Part shown: positions 20,126-28,610 of the stretch, piece by piece
Layout of the letters: the number at the start of each line of letters is the position of its first letter
Numbering within the stretch: the first letter of the stretch is position 1
Source: Gemmatimonadota bacterium
GTDB taxonomy: Bacteria; Gemmatimonadota; Gemmatimonadetes; Gemmatimonadales; Gemmatimonadaceae
Direction: 5' to 3'
Assembly (NCBI GenBank): GCA_016704465.1
Contig: JADJAD010000014.1
Coordinates: 62,001-126,000 of the forward strand
DNA length: 64,000 nt
The notes under the pieces: model-generated
Seen by the model: the letters and a program-made list of their open reading frames with translations, nothing else
The model's database searches: none
What the model was told of the DNA's origin: nothing
Translations under genes and position numbers: made by a program

Positions 20126-20949
20126 GCGACAACCAGTTCGGCGATGCGTTGCTGAGCAGGACCGACGAGCATCCCATGAGCACCACCGCCGAGCGCTCGG
20201 TGGTGGTGCAGGCCCCGGGCGGCGCATCGCCGGGCAAGGAATGGGTCATCGTGACGCGCGGCCTGAAGCGCGAGTACGACATGGGGGGCGAGGTCGTGCG
20301 CGCGCTGCAAGGGGTCGACCTGGCCATCCGACGCAACGAGTACGTGGCGATCATGGGGCCGTCCGGCTCGGGGAAGTCGACGCTGATGAACCTCATCGGC
20401 TGCCTCGACACCCCGACGGCCGGGGAATACTGGCTCAACGGCCTGCTGGCCTCGACCATGAGCGACGACGAGCTGGCGCGGGTCCGGAACAAGGAAATCG
20501 GCTTCGTCTTCCAGACGTTCAACCTGCTGCCGAGGGCGACCGCGTTGCACAACGTCGAGTTGCCGCTGGTGTACGCCGGCGTCTCGTCCGACGAGCGGAA
20601 GCGGCGCGCCAAGCACGCGCTCGAACAGGTGCAGCTGGACAACCGCATGGATCACCGCCCGAACGAGCTGTCGGGGGGACAGCGTCAGCGCGTGGCCATT
20701 GCCCGCGCGCTGGTGAACAACCCGTCCATCCTGCTGGCCGACGAACCGACTGGAAACCTGGATTCCAAGACCTCCGAAGAGATCATGCGTGTCTTCGAGA
20801 CGTTGGCGACGACGGGCCAGACGGTCATCATGGTGACGCACGAACCGGACATCGCGGCCCACGCACGCCGCATCATCGTGCTGCGTGACGGCCTCGTGGC
20901 GAGCGACGAGCGTCGCTCCACGTTCAAGCAGTCCATGGGCGTTTCGTAA
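20122..20949 (+). CDS. MacB/LolD-like ABC transporter ATPase
   Basis: 275 residues. Walker A GPSGSGKSTLMN, Q-loop in FVFQTFNLLPRAT, signature LSGGQRQRVAIARAL, Walker B LLADEPTGNLDS and an H-loop in MVTHEPDIAAHA are all intact. This is the MacB/LolD/FtsE class that drives mechanotransmission rather than transport through the membrane. GTG 20122 overlaps the adaptor stop; ATG 20176 is an alternative start and would lose only a non-conserved tail. It is the only ATPase gene for the four permease genes that follow. Confidence 0.92.
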   Translation: MSDNQFGDALLSRTDEHPMSTTAERSVVVQAPGGASPGKEWVIVTRGLKREYDMGGEVVRALQGVDLAIRRNEYVAIMGPSGSGKSTLMNLIGCLDTPTAGEYWLNGLLASTMSDDELARVRNKEIGFVFQTFNLLPRATALHNVELPLVYAGVSSDERKRRAKHALEQVQLDNRMDHRPNELSGGQRQRVAIARALVNNPSILLADEPTGNLDSKTSEEIMRVFETLATTGQTVIMVTHEPDIAAHARRIIVLRDGLVASDERRSTFKQSMGVS

Positions 20950-20955
20950 CCCGAC

Positions 20956-22197
20956 GTGAGCTTTCTCGAAGCCGTCCGCCTCGCGTTCCAGCAGATTCGC
21001 GTTCAGAAGCTCAAGAGCTTCTTCACCCTGCTGGGCGTGATGATTGGCGTGATGTTCCTGATCGCGGTGGTCAGCATCGTCGAAGGGATGAGCCGCTACG
21101 TCGAGGACGATTTCGCCGGTGCCCTGCTGGGGGTGAATACGTTCACCCTGCGGCGCGGCACCGACATGCGGTTTGGCAACACCACCGAGGCGCAGTGGCG
21201 CGAGCTGCAGCGGCGTCCACGCCTGTATCGCAATGAGGTGGAACAGGTGCGGGCCGTGCTCCCGCCTGGGGTGACGTCGTCCATCGAGAACATGACGTTC
21301 GCGTACGCGGCGTCGAGCCAAGGGCGGGCGAAGCAGGTCCAGGCGGTCGGGGCCGAGGCGTCGTACTTCACGCTCAAGAAGTACAACCTGACGAGCGGTC
21401 GCCCCTTCTCGGCGCAGGAAGTGACGCTGGGTTCGAAGGTGATCGTGGTCGGGACCGAAGTCGCCACGCACTTCTTTCCGGGACTCGATCCGGTAGGACG
21501 GGAGCTGCGCATCGGCGGGGCGCCCTACCAGGTCATCGGGGTCATCGAGGCGCAGGGGTCGGTCTTCGGCTTTTCGCTCGACCGCCTGGCGATCGCCCCC
21601 CACACCTCGCCGATCTCACGGGTGACCAATCCGCGCGGCGACGTGCGCTCGTTCGTCGCGCAGACGCCGAACCCCGAATTGCTGAACGACGCCATGGAGG
21701 AGGCCCGCGGCATCATGCGCGGCCTTCGGCACCTCTCGCCGAGTCAGCCGGATGACTTCGCCCTCGAGACCTCGGCCTCGGCGATGTCGTTCTTCGCCGA
21801 ACTCAAGGGAAAGCTGATCGCCTTCGGGACGGCGCTGCCGGCCATCGGACTGATTGTCGGGGCCATCGTGATCATGAACATCATGCTCGTGGCGGTCGCG
21901 GAGCGCACGCGTGAGATCGGGATCCGCAAGGCGCTGGGCGCGCGCCGGCGCGACATCATGCGTCAGTTCCTGGTCGAATCCGCGTCGCTCAGCGTGTTGG
22001 GGGCGGCCATCGGCATCCTGCTGGGCATCGGCATGGCCCGGATCATCGCTGCGGTGTCGCCGTTGCCGGCCGGGGTGGCGTTCTGGTCGATTCCCGCCGC
22101 CGTGGCGCTGGGCGCTGGGGTGGGAATCGTCGCCGGACTGTACCCCGCGAGTCGCGCCTCACGCCTGGACCCGATTGCCGCGTTGAGGCAGGAATGA
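20956..22197 (+). CDS. MacB-type ABC permease (1 of 4)
   Basis: 413 residues, GTG start 6 bases after the ATPase stop. Topology of MacB/FtsX permeases: first helix KSFFTLLGVMIGVMFLIAVV, a large periplasmic MacB_PCD domain (about 45-270), then three C-terminal helices including GLIVGAIVIMNIMLVAVAER and the coupling segment TREIGIRKALGARRRDI. The ATPase domain fused at the N-terminus of E. coli MacB is absent, so it must use the separate ATPase. Its TGA overlaps the next gene's ATG (ATGA). Confidence 0.9.
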   Translation: MSFLEAVRLAFQQIRVQKLKSFFTLLGVMIGVMFLIAVVSIVEGMSRYVEDDFAGALLGVNTFTLRRGTDMRFGNTTEAQWRELQRRPRLYRNEVEQVRAVLPPGVTSSIENMTFAYAASSQGRAKQVQAVGAEASYFTLKKYNLTSGRPFSAQEVTLGSKVIVVGTEVATHFFPGLDPVGRELRIGGAPYQVIGVIEAQGSVFGFSLDRLAIAPHTSPISRVTNPRGDVRSFVAQTPNPELLNDAMEEARGIMRGLRHLSPSQPDDFALETSASAMSFFAELKGKLIAFGTALPAIGLIVGAIVIMNIMLVAVAERTREIGIRKALGARRRDIMRQFLVESASLSVLGAAIGILLGIGMARIIAAVSPLPAGVAFWSIPAAVALGAGVGIVAGLYPASRASRLDPIAALRQE

Positions 22198-23465
22198 ACC
22201 GGTCCTTCACGGCCGGATTGCAGGCGTCGTTGGAGGGCGTGATGATTGCGCTCGACGCGATTCGCGCCAACAAGGTGCGTGCCGCGCTCACCATCCTCGG
22301 CGTCGCCGTCGGTGTCTTCGTCGTGGTGGCCATGGCCGCCACGATCCACGGCGTGCAGCTGTCGTTCCAGTCCGACCTGGATGACTTCGGCGCCGACGCC
22401 TTCATGGTGCGACGCCAGGACGTTGGGCTGAACGCCTGCGACGGCACCGATGAGAACTGTCCCGACAGGCGCAATCCCACCATCACCATGAACGAGTGGC
22501 GGGCGATCGACGCCCTGCCCTCGGTCGACGCCTCGACGCCGTGGCTCTTCGGCAATGCGAGCGTCCGCTTCCGCGAGGCGTCGCTGGAGTCGGTGAACAT
22601 GGAGGCGTACGGCGCCGATTGGCTGCGGACCGATGGGGGCGACATTTTTCCCGGTCGGAACTTCACGGCGACCGAGGCCGGCAACGCGGCCGCCGTCGCG
22701 ATCCTCAACGACACGCTCGCCAAGCAGCTGTTCGGGCAGTCCGATCCGCTGGGCAAGCCGGTCTCCGTCAGCGGGCAGCAGTTCATCGTGATCGGCATCT
22801 ACCAGTCGCGCGGTGGCTTCCTCAAGTCCATGGATGGGCGCGGTCCCGAGACGCCGAAGTTGATCGTCCCTGCCGAGACGGCACGCCGCCGGCTGAACGT
22901 GTGGATGCGAGGCATGATGATCAACGTCAAGCCGCGCGTCGGCGTCGCCCGTGGCGAGGCCATGGACGAGGTCACGGCAACGTTGCGCAGCATGCGAGGG
23001 CTCCGCCCGGCACAGCGCAACGACTTCTATCTGGTGGGGCAGGACAAGATCGCCGACGTCTTCAACCAGGTGTTCGGCGCCCTCTTCCTGGTCATGCTGG
23101 TGCTCTCGGCCGTGGGGCTGCTCGTCGGCGGGGTCGGGGTGGTGGCGATCATGATGATCTCGGTCACCGAGCGCACCAGGGAAATCGGCGTGCGAAAGGC
23201 ACTGGGCGCCACGCGACGAACCATTCTCTGGCAGTTCCTCGTGGAGGGCGCGACGCTCACCTCCATCGGTGCCGCCGTGGGACTCATCGCCGGGGGCCTG
23301 CTCGCGGTCGGCATCCGGACCTTCACGTCGATTCCGGCCTCGGTCCCCCTCCCCGCGATCGCGGCCTCGCTCGTCGGCGCGGCGTTCACGGGCATCCTGT
23401 TCGGCATGGCGCCCGCCGCGCGCGCCGCCAACCTGGATCCGGTCGAAGCGCTGCGCTACGAGTAG
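22194..23465 (+). CDS. MacB-type ABC permease (2 of 4)
   Basis: 423 residues with the same architecture as the preceding gene: first helix VRAALTILGVAVGVFVVVAM, MacB_PCD periplasmic domain containing two cysteines (NACDGTDENCPDRRNPT, near residue 80) that could form a disulfide, and the FtsX core with TREIGVRKALGATRRTI. Translationally coupled to permease 1 through ATGA, so the pair may act as a heterodimer with the shared ATPase. A 120-base gap with its own promoter-like box separates it from permease 3. Confidence 0.9.
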   Translation: MNRSFTAGLQASLEGVMIALDAIRANKVRAALTILGVAVGVFVVVAMAATIHGVQLSFQSDLDDFGADAFMVRRQDVGLNACDGTDENCPDRRNPTITMNEWRAIDALPSVDASTPWLFGNASVRFREASLESVNMEAYGADWLRTDGGDIFPGRNFTATEAGNAAAVAILNDTLAKQLFGQSDPLGKPVSVSGQQFIVIGIYQSRGGFLKSMDGRGPETPKLIVPAETARRRLNVWMRGMMINVKPRVGVARGEAMDEVTATLRSMRGLRPAQRNDFYLVGQDKIADVFNQVFGALFLVMLVLSAVGLLVGGVGVVAIMMISVTERTREIGVRKALGATRRTILWQFLVEGATLTSIGAAVGLIAGGLLAVGIRTFTSIPASVPLPAIAASLVGAAFTGILFGMAPAARAANLDPVEALRYE

Positions 23466-23526
23466 CAGTCGGGCAGGCCCGGAAAACGGGCGGAGAACGG
23501 CGCGAGCCACCAGGGTCCGGGGCGAA

Positions 23527-23532
23527 TAGCTT
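23527..23532 (+). promoter_or_regulatory. Possible -10 box for permeases 3 and 4
   Basis: TAGCTT, the same hexamer found at the SRP RNA and nitronate monooxygenase promoters, lies in the only sizeable gap inside the exporter cluster. No convincing -35 sits 16-18 bases upstream, so it is a candidate only. A transcript starting near 23539 would carry the CCCGTCC repeat as most of its leader. Confidence 0.35.
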
Positions 23533-23554
23533 TCGAACACCCCCGGGAGTCGCC

Positions 23555-23582
23555 CCCGTCTCCCGTCCCCCGTCCCCCGTCC
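23555..23582 (+). repeat. Four CCCGTCC heptamers just before a start codon
   Basis: Units at 23555-23561 (CCCGTCT), 23562-23568, 23569-23575 and 23576-23582 (all CCCGTCC) run head to tail on the coding strand and stop three bases before the GTG of permease 3, where a ribosome binding site would normally be. The same four-unit block occurs before the threonine aldolase and transaldolase genes. Confidence 0.92.
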
Positions 23583-23585
23583 CAC

Positions 23586-24827
23586 GTGCGCTTCTCCGAC
23601 GTCCTGACGATCGCCTTCGCCCAGATCCGCAACAACAAGCTGCGCTCGTTCTTCACGCTGCTGGGGATCATTGTGTCGGTCGCCTTCCTGGTGGCGGTGA
23701 CCGCCATCATCGAGGGGATGAATGCGTACGTGAAGGAGAATGTGGCCGACGCGATGATCGGGGCCAACACCTTCCAGGTGCGACAGTCGCCCGTGAACAT
23801 CGGGCGGATCAGCGACGACGAGGTAACTCGCATCGGCCGGCGCCCCAAGGTCACGGTGCGCGATGCCGCCGCAATCGAAGTAGCGATCCCCGACGCCGAA
23901 GCGGTCGCCCTCACCTCCGGGTGGCCCACGCCGCGCGCCGACGTCATCTGGCGCAACCAGCGGGTTGCCGACGTGATCCTGTTCGGCGTGACCGAGCCCT
24001 ACCAGGTGGTACAGGACTACCGCGTCGAAGCAGGGCGCCCGCTGAGCGACCTCGACGTGGCCGAACGCCGAGCGGTGGTCGTCGTCGGCCATGACATCGC
24101 GGAGTCGCTGTTCCCCAACGTCGACGCGGTGGGGAAGGAGGTGCGCATCATGGGCGAGCAGTTCGAGATCATCGGCGTGAACGCTGGCAAGGGACAGGTG
24201 CTCGGACAGTCATTCGACACGTATGCCCTGATGCCCATGACGCGCTTCGAGATGCTCTTCGGTCGGCGCAACACCACGACGGTGTCGGTGAAGATGTCGG
24301 GGCCGGTCGAGATGGCGTCGGCGATGGCGCGCGCTGAGGAGGCAATGCGCGTGTCGCGCGGGCTGCGGCCGGGGCAGGAGAACAACTTCTCGATCGAGAC
24401 ATCGGACGCGCTGGTGGCGTTCTGGAAGACGCTGACGCGCCTCCTGTTCGCCATCATCCCTGCGGTCGTGTCCATCGGGGTAGTTGTGGGCGGCATCGTG
24501 ATCATGAACATCATGTTGATGGCGGTCACCGAGCGCACGCACGAGATCGGGATTCGCAAGGCCGTGGGGGCGAGGGCGGCGGACATCGAGCGCCAGTTCC
24601 TGTGGGAGGCGGTCACGCTGGCGACGTTAGGCGGGGTGATGGGCGTGGCGGCCGGCTGGCTCTTCGCCCTGAGCATCGCCGCGGCGTCGCCCCTTCCCGC
24701 CCGCGTCACGGCGTGGTCGGTCGTGCTGTCGCTGGCGCTGGGTGCCGGTGTGGGGATCCTGTTCGGCGTCTACCCGGCCCGGCGTGCCGCGCGTCTGGAT
24801 CCCATTTCTGCCATGCGAGCCGAGTAG
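23586..24827 (+). CDS. MacB-type ABC permease (3 of 4)
   Basis: 413 residues, GTG start preceded by the CCCGTCC repeat and no Shine-Dalgarno. First helix LRSFFTLLGIIVSVAFLVAV, MacB_PCD domain, then VVGGIVIMNIMLMAVTERTH and the coupling segment EIGIRKAVGARAADI. It is more similar to permease 1 than to permease 2 by eye (opening FSDVLTIAFAQIRNNKLRSF against FLEAVRLAFQQIRVQKLKSF), suggesting the four genes arose by duplication of a two-gene unit. It contains one TTA codon, again within CGTTAGGC (24625-24632). Confidence 0.9.
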   Translation: MRFSDVLTIAFAQIRNNKLRSFFTLLGIIVSVAFLVAVTAIIEGMNAYVKENVADAMIGANTFQVRQSPVNIGRISDDEVTRIGRRPKVTVRDAAAIEVAIPDAEAVALTSGWPTPRADVIWRNQRVADVILFGVTEPYQVVQDYRVEAGRPLSDLDVAERRAVVVVGHDIAESLFPNVDAVGKEVRIMGEQFEIIGVNAGKGQVLGQSFDTYALMPMTRFEMLFGRRNTTTVSVKMSGPVEMASAMARAEEAMRVSRGLRPGQENNFSIETSDALVAFWKTLTRLLFAIIPAVVSIGVVVGGIVIMNIMLMAVTERTHEIGIRKAVGARAADIERQFLWEAVTLATLGGVMGVAAGWLFALSIAAASPLPARVTAWSVVLSLALGAGVGILFGVYPARRAARLDPISAMRAE

Positions 24828-24831
24828 ACCC

Positions 24832-26076
24832 GTGCGCATCGTCGACCAGCTGCAAGAAAACATCGGGATCGCCCTCGACTCGATTCGCGCGTCGAAGCTG
24901 CGGGCCGGCCTGACGATCCTCGGCGTGGTGATCGGCGTCAGCTCGGTCATGTCCATGGCGACCATCGTGAGCGGCATCCAGGGGCAGATCGTCGCGACGA
25001 TCGAGCAGGCCGGGCCGTCGGTGTTCTACGTGTTCAAGGCGTACAGCGGGACGCCAGTAAACCCCGATGCGCTCCCGGCGTGGATGCGCATCCGTCCCGA
25101 CCTGCAGGCGCGCGAGGCCGAGCGCATCGCGTTGCTCCCCGAGATCTCGTACGCGGGCATCTGGGGCATCGTGAACGGTCGGCTGGAGTACGGGCCGGTG
25201 CGCACGCAGCCGAGCCGAATCTACGGAGCCGACGACCACTTTCACGAGATCATCGGCGGCGAGCTGGTCCTCGGGCGCTGGTTCTCGCGCTCGGAACTGG
25301 TCGGCGGCAGCTCGGTGGTCGTCATCCCCGACGACCTCGCGCGCGAGATGTTCGGGGGGCGCAATCCGCTGGGGCAGACGATCAAGGTCGGCGGGCGTCC
25401 GGCGCAGGTGATCGGGCTCATGCAGCCCGCCGCCAACGTCTTCGAGCCGCCCGGCGCCGGGACCGCCGCCGTCGTGCCGTACCGAATGCTCGACCAGCAG
25501 TTCACGCTGGACAAGGGCAACGCCGTGTACATCGCCGTGAAGGGACGGCAGGGCGTCCCGGTCGCCGAGGCGCAGGAAGCGGTGATGGTGACGCTGCGCG
25601 AGATGCGACGGCTGCGCCCCGCCGACAAGAACAACTTCGACTTCGTGACGCAGGACCAGGTCCTGCAGATCTTCAACAGCCTGACCGGGGCCTTCTTCCT
25701 CGTCATGGTGATGCTGTCGTCGGTCGGGCTGCTGGTCGGCGGCATCGGCGTGATGGCGATCATGATGGTCTCGGTCACCAGCCGCACGCGCGAGATCGGG
25801 GTGCGCCAGGCGTTAGGCGCGACCCGTCGCGACATCATGCTGCAGTTCCTGCTCGAGGCGGCGACACTCACCGGCATCGGCGGGTTGATCGGCGTCGTCA
25901 CCGGCCTCGGGGTGGGCCGGATCGCCGCGCTGGCGCTCGACGTGCAGGCGCCAGTCCCCGTCGTGATCACCGCGATCGCCGTCCTGGTGTCGGTGAGCAT
26001 CGGCCTGGTCTTCGGGCTCATCCCCGCGCGACGAGCGGCGCGCATGGATCCGGTGGAGGCGCTGCGGTATGAGTAA
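24832..26076 (+). CDS. MacB-type ABC permease (4 of 4)
   Basis: 414 residues from GTG 24832, four bases after permease 3. It opens VDQLQENIGIALDSIRASKL, resembling permease 2, with first helix LRAGLTILGVVIGVSSVMSM, a periplasmic MacB_PCD domain and GVMAIMMVSVTSRTREIGVR in the FtsX core. The permease 3/4 pair thus mirrors the 1/2 pair. The frame is open upstream, but that extension lies within permease 3 and is ignored. Contains TTA within CGTTAGGC (25811-25818). Confidence 0.9.
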   Translation: MRIVDQLQENIGIALDSIRASKLRAGLTILGVVIGVSSVMSMATIVSGIQGQIVATIEQAGPSVFYVFKAYSGTPVNPDALPAWMRIRPDLQAREAERIALLPEISYAGIWGIVNGRLEYGPVRTQPSRIYGADDHFHEIIGGELVLGRWFSRSELVGGSSVVVIPDDLAREMFGGRNPLGQTIKVGGRPAQVIGLMQPAANVFEPPGAGTAAVVPYRMLDQQFTLDKGNAVYIAVKGRQGVPVAEAQEAVMVTLREMRRLRPADKNNFDFVTQDQVLQIFNSLTGAFFLVMVMLSSVGLLVGGIGVMAIMMVSVTSRTREIGVRQALGATRRDIMLQFLLEAATLTGIGGLIGVVTGLGVGRIAALALDVQAPVPVVITAIAVLVSVSIGLVFGLIPARRAARMDPVEALRYE

Positions 26077-26138
26077 CGGGCCGACGTGCGCGGCACGCCG
26101 ATTGCCCGGCTCGCGACGGGACATACCAGCGCCACGGT

Positions 26139-26167
26139 GTGACGGAATGCGGGTGATCCGGTAGATT
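26139..26167 (+). promoter_or_regulatory. Promoter placing bshB1 in a leaderless transcript
   Basis: GTGACG (26139-26144), 17 bases, TAGATT (26162-26167). The -10 ends six bases before ATG 26174, so transcription should begin at or next to the A of the start codon. The match to TTGACA is four of six. The shared TAG-TT core with four other promoter candidates in the window adds weight. Confidence 0.55.
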
Positions 26168-26173
26168 CGGACG

Positions 26174-26901
26174 ATGGCATCCCCCTCGACCTGCTGGCCG
26201 TCGTTGCGCACCCGGACGACGCCGAACTGACCTGCGGCGGCACGCTCATCTCGGCGGCCCGCGCCGGTCGGGCGACCGGGATCGTGGACCTCACAGCTGG
26301 CGAGATGGGATCGCGCGGCTCGGCGGCGATCCGCGCCGAGGAGGCGGCGGCGGCCAACGCGATCCTCGGCGTCTCGGTGCGCGAGACGCTGGGCCTGCCC
26401 GACGCCGGGATCGTCAACACCCCTGAGACTCGACTCCTGCTCGCCAGGACGCTACGGCGCCTGCGACCGCGGATCGTCATCGCGCCGGCACCCGCCCCAT
26501 TCGGACGCCATCCGGACCATCGCGTGGCCGCCGAACTCATTCGCGATGCGGTCTTCGTGGCCGGACTTCGCAAGCTCAGCGACGACCTGCCACCGTATCG
26601 CCCGCACAAGGTGGTCCACGCGATCAGCTACCGGGAGGATTACCTCAAGCCGACATTCGTCGTCGACGTGAGCGACACCTTCGAGGACAAGCTCGCCGCC
26701 ATCCAGTGCTATCGCTCCCAGTTCGACGACGCCCTGCAGGCGGGAGAAGTCTATCCCAACGGGGAGTCGCTGTACGACATCGTCCGGCACCAGGCGGCCC
26801 ACTACGGCTCGCTGATCCGATGCCGGTACGGCGAGCCGTATTTCACAACCGAGACCATGCGTGTGGCCGACATCACCTCGCTCGACGTCTCGACGTTTTG
26901 A
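26174..26901 (+). CDS. bshB1: Bacillithiol biosynthesis deacetylase BshB1, frame break near N-terminus
   Basis: PIG-L family zinc deacetylase that removes acetate from GlcNAc-malate in bacillithiol synthesis. Motifs: LLAVVAHPDDAELTCGGTL (zinc His and Asp-Asp), GIVDLTAGEMGSRG and RHPDHRVAAELIRDAVFVAGL; these match BshB1 rather than generic PIG-L proteins. In the sequence as given the ATG at 26174 and the conserved frame are out of register: one extra C in the CCCCC run at 26181-26185 would give a 242-residue protein opening MASPLDLLAVVAHPDD. Without it the only in-frame start is GTG 26284, which would delete the zinc motif. A base missing from the homopolymer is the simplest explanation. bshA and bshC are not in the window. 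The stop overlaps the next ATG (TGATG). Confidence 0.82.
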
Positions 26902-27642
26902 TGGCCGGTCACACGTCCGAGACGAGTAGCGGCCTGCTGCACGGCATGCTGCACGGCATGCTGCACGACATCAGTGTCGTGCTGCGCCCCGGCACACCGG
27001 AGTGGCCGGGCGATACCCCGTTCGATTGTCGCTGGACCTGCCGGATCGCCGATGGGGAGAGCGTGAACCTGACGGCCATCAGCGGCAGTCCACATGTGGG
27101 GACGCACGCCGATGCTCCACTGCATGTGCGCGACGGTTGGGCTGCGTCGCATGCGCTCCCGCTCGACGCCTTCGCTGGCCCCCTGCCAGGTCGTGGACGT
27201 GTCGGGCCGGCATGGCGAGATCTCGCTCCCGATGCTGAACCTGCCAGACGGCAAGCCGGTAGCTCGCCTCCTCCTGCGCACCGGCCGTTCCATCGGCGAC
27301 GGGACCTTTCCGGTCGACTGGCCGGTGCTCACGACGGCGTGCGTGGACGCCCTGCTGGGCCGAGGATTGCGCCTGCTGGGGGTCGATGCGCCATCGGTCG
27401 ACGCGAGGGAGAGCAAGGCGCTCGAGGTGCACCATCGGGTCTTCGCGGGGGGCGCGTACCTCCTCGAGAACCTCGACCTGTCGGCCGTAGCGCCGGGACG
27501 GTACGAGCTGATCGCCCTCCCGCTCCGGTTGCACGGACTCGACGCGGCTCCGGTTCGGGCGGCGCTGCGCGCGCTGTCTCCCGACGCGACGACCCGCGCG
27601 ACGACCGCCGCAGAATCGGTCGCGACAGACGTGGTGGTATGA
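26901..27642 (+). pseudogene. Kynurenine formamidase-like cyclase, frame broken once
   Basis: Cyclase/KynB family metal-dependent hydrolase, about 246 residues after correction. The first frame gives HDISVVLRPGTPEWPGDTPF and SPHVGTHADAPLHVRDG (the HxxxHxD metal site). The continuation CQVVDVSGRHGEISLPMLNL and FVLL-type C-terminal strands (GAYLLENLDLSAVAPGRYEL) lie in another frame. Removing one C from the CCCCC run at 27179-27183 joins them as DAFAGPCQVVDVSG, exactly where the family continues. Likely an assembly error, so the gene is probably functional, hydrolysing N-formylkynurenine or a similar amide or lactone. The N-terminus carries three 12-bp repeats (26937-26972) encoding LHGMLHGMLHDI. 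Confidence 0.75.
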
Positions 27643-28610
27643 CCGGACCGGCGATCCGCGTCGCGGGACTCGTGCGCGACTTTCCCAAGGTGCGCGCGCT
27701 CGATCACCTCACCTTCGACGTGCCGGCCGGGATCGTCTTCGGCTTCCTCGGACCGAATGGGGCCGGCAAGACCACGGTCATCCGCGTGCTGCTCGGCCTC
27801 GTGGATCCGACCGAAGGGCGGACGGAAGTGTTCGGGATGGACCCCAGCACACGCGGCAACGACGTGCGGCTGCGCGCCGGTGCGTTGCTGGAGCACAATG
27901 GCGTGTATGAGCGGCTGACGGCGTGGCAGAACCTCGACTTCTTCGGGCGCGCCTGGCACATCCCGCGCGCCACTCGAACGGCGCGGGTGCGTGAACTGCT
28001 GACGCAGTTCGGGCTGTGGGACCGGCGGGACGAGACCGTCGGCACGTGGAGCCGTGGCATGAAGCAGAAGCTCGCCGTGGCGCGGGCCGTCCTGCACCGG
28101 CCACCGCTCGTCTTCCTCGACGAACCGACGGCCGGACTCGACCCGGTCGCCAGCGCGTCGCTGCGCGATGACCTCGCTCGGCTGGCCGGCCAGGAGGGCG
28201 TCACCATCTTCCTGACCACGCACAACCTGGCCGAAGCCGAACGATTGTGCGCCTTGGTCGGGGTGATCCGGAGGGGACGATTGCTCGACCTCGGAACCCC
28301 GTCGGCGCTGCGCAGCGCGCGCGGAGCGCCGGTGGTGCGGATCGCCGGCCACGGACTCACCGACCAGGTCGTGGAAGCGCTGGCGACGGTGGCGGGGGTC
28401 GGCAGCGTGGCGCGCGAAGGGGACGCGCTGGTGCTTCGCCTCGCCGATGGTGCCGACGTCCCGGCGATCGTCGCCTGGCTCGTCGACGCCGGGGTCGGAA
28501 TTGAAGAAGTGCGGCGCGATCGCGCCTCGTTCGAGGATGTCTTCCTCGACCTGGTGGCCGACGAATCGCGCGACGTGCCCGGAGCCGGACCATCGGGAGG
28601 GGGCCCATGA
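27639..28610 (+). CDS. ABC transporter ATP-binding protein
   Basis: 323 residues. Walker A GPNGAGKTTVIR, signature WSRGMKQKLAVARAVL, Walker B LVFLDEPTAGLDP, H-loop TTHNLAEAERL, followed by a ~90-residue C-terminal domain common in ABC-2 type exporters (CcmA/NatA/DrrA group). It overlaps the cyclase gene and the permease gene by ATGA at both ends, so the three are translated as one operon. Cargo unknown; the neighbours suggest a small-molecule exporter. Confidence 0.9.
   Translation: MTGPAIRVAGLVRDFPKVRALDHLTFDVPAGIVFGFLGPNGAGKTTVIRVLLGLVDPTEGRTEVFGMDPSTRGNDVRLRAGALLEHNGVYERLTAWQNLDFFGRAWHIPRATRTARVRELLTQFGLWDRRDETVGTWSRGMKQKLAVARAVLHRPPLVFLDEPTAGLDPVASASLRDDLARLAGQEGVTIFLTTHNLAEAERLCALVGVIRRGRLLDLGTPSALRSARGAPVVRIAGHGLTDQVVEALATVAGVGSVAREGDALVLRLADGADVPAIVAWLVDAGVGIEEVRRDRASFEDVFLDLVADESRDVPGAGPSGGGP

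Noticed and set aside
24742..24831. Upstream start for permease 4
   Set aside because: The added 30 codons lie within permease 3 in another frame and have no similarity to MacB-type N-termini.
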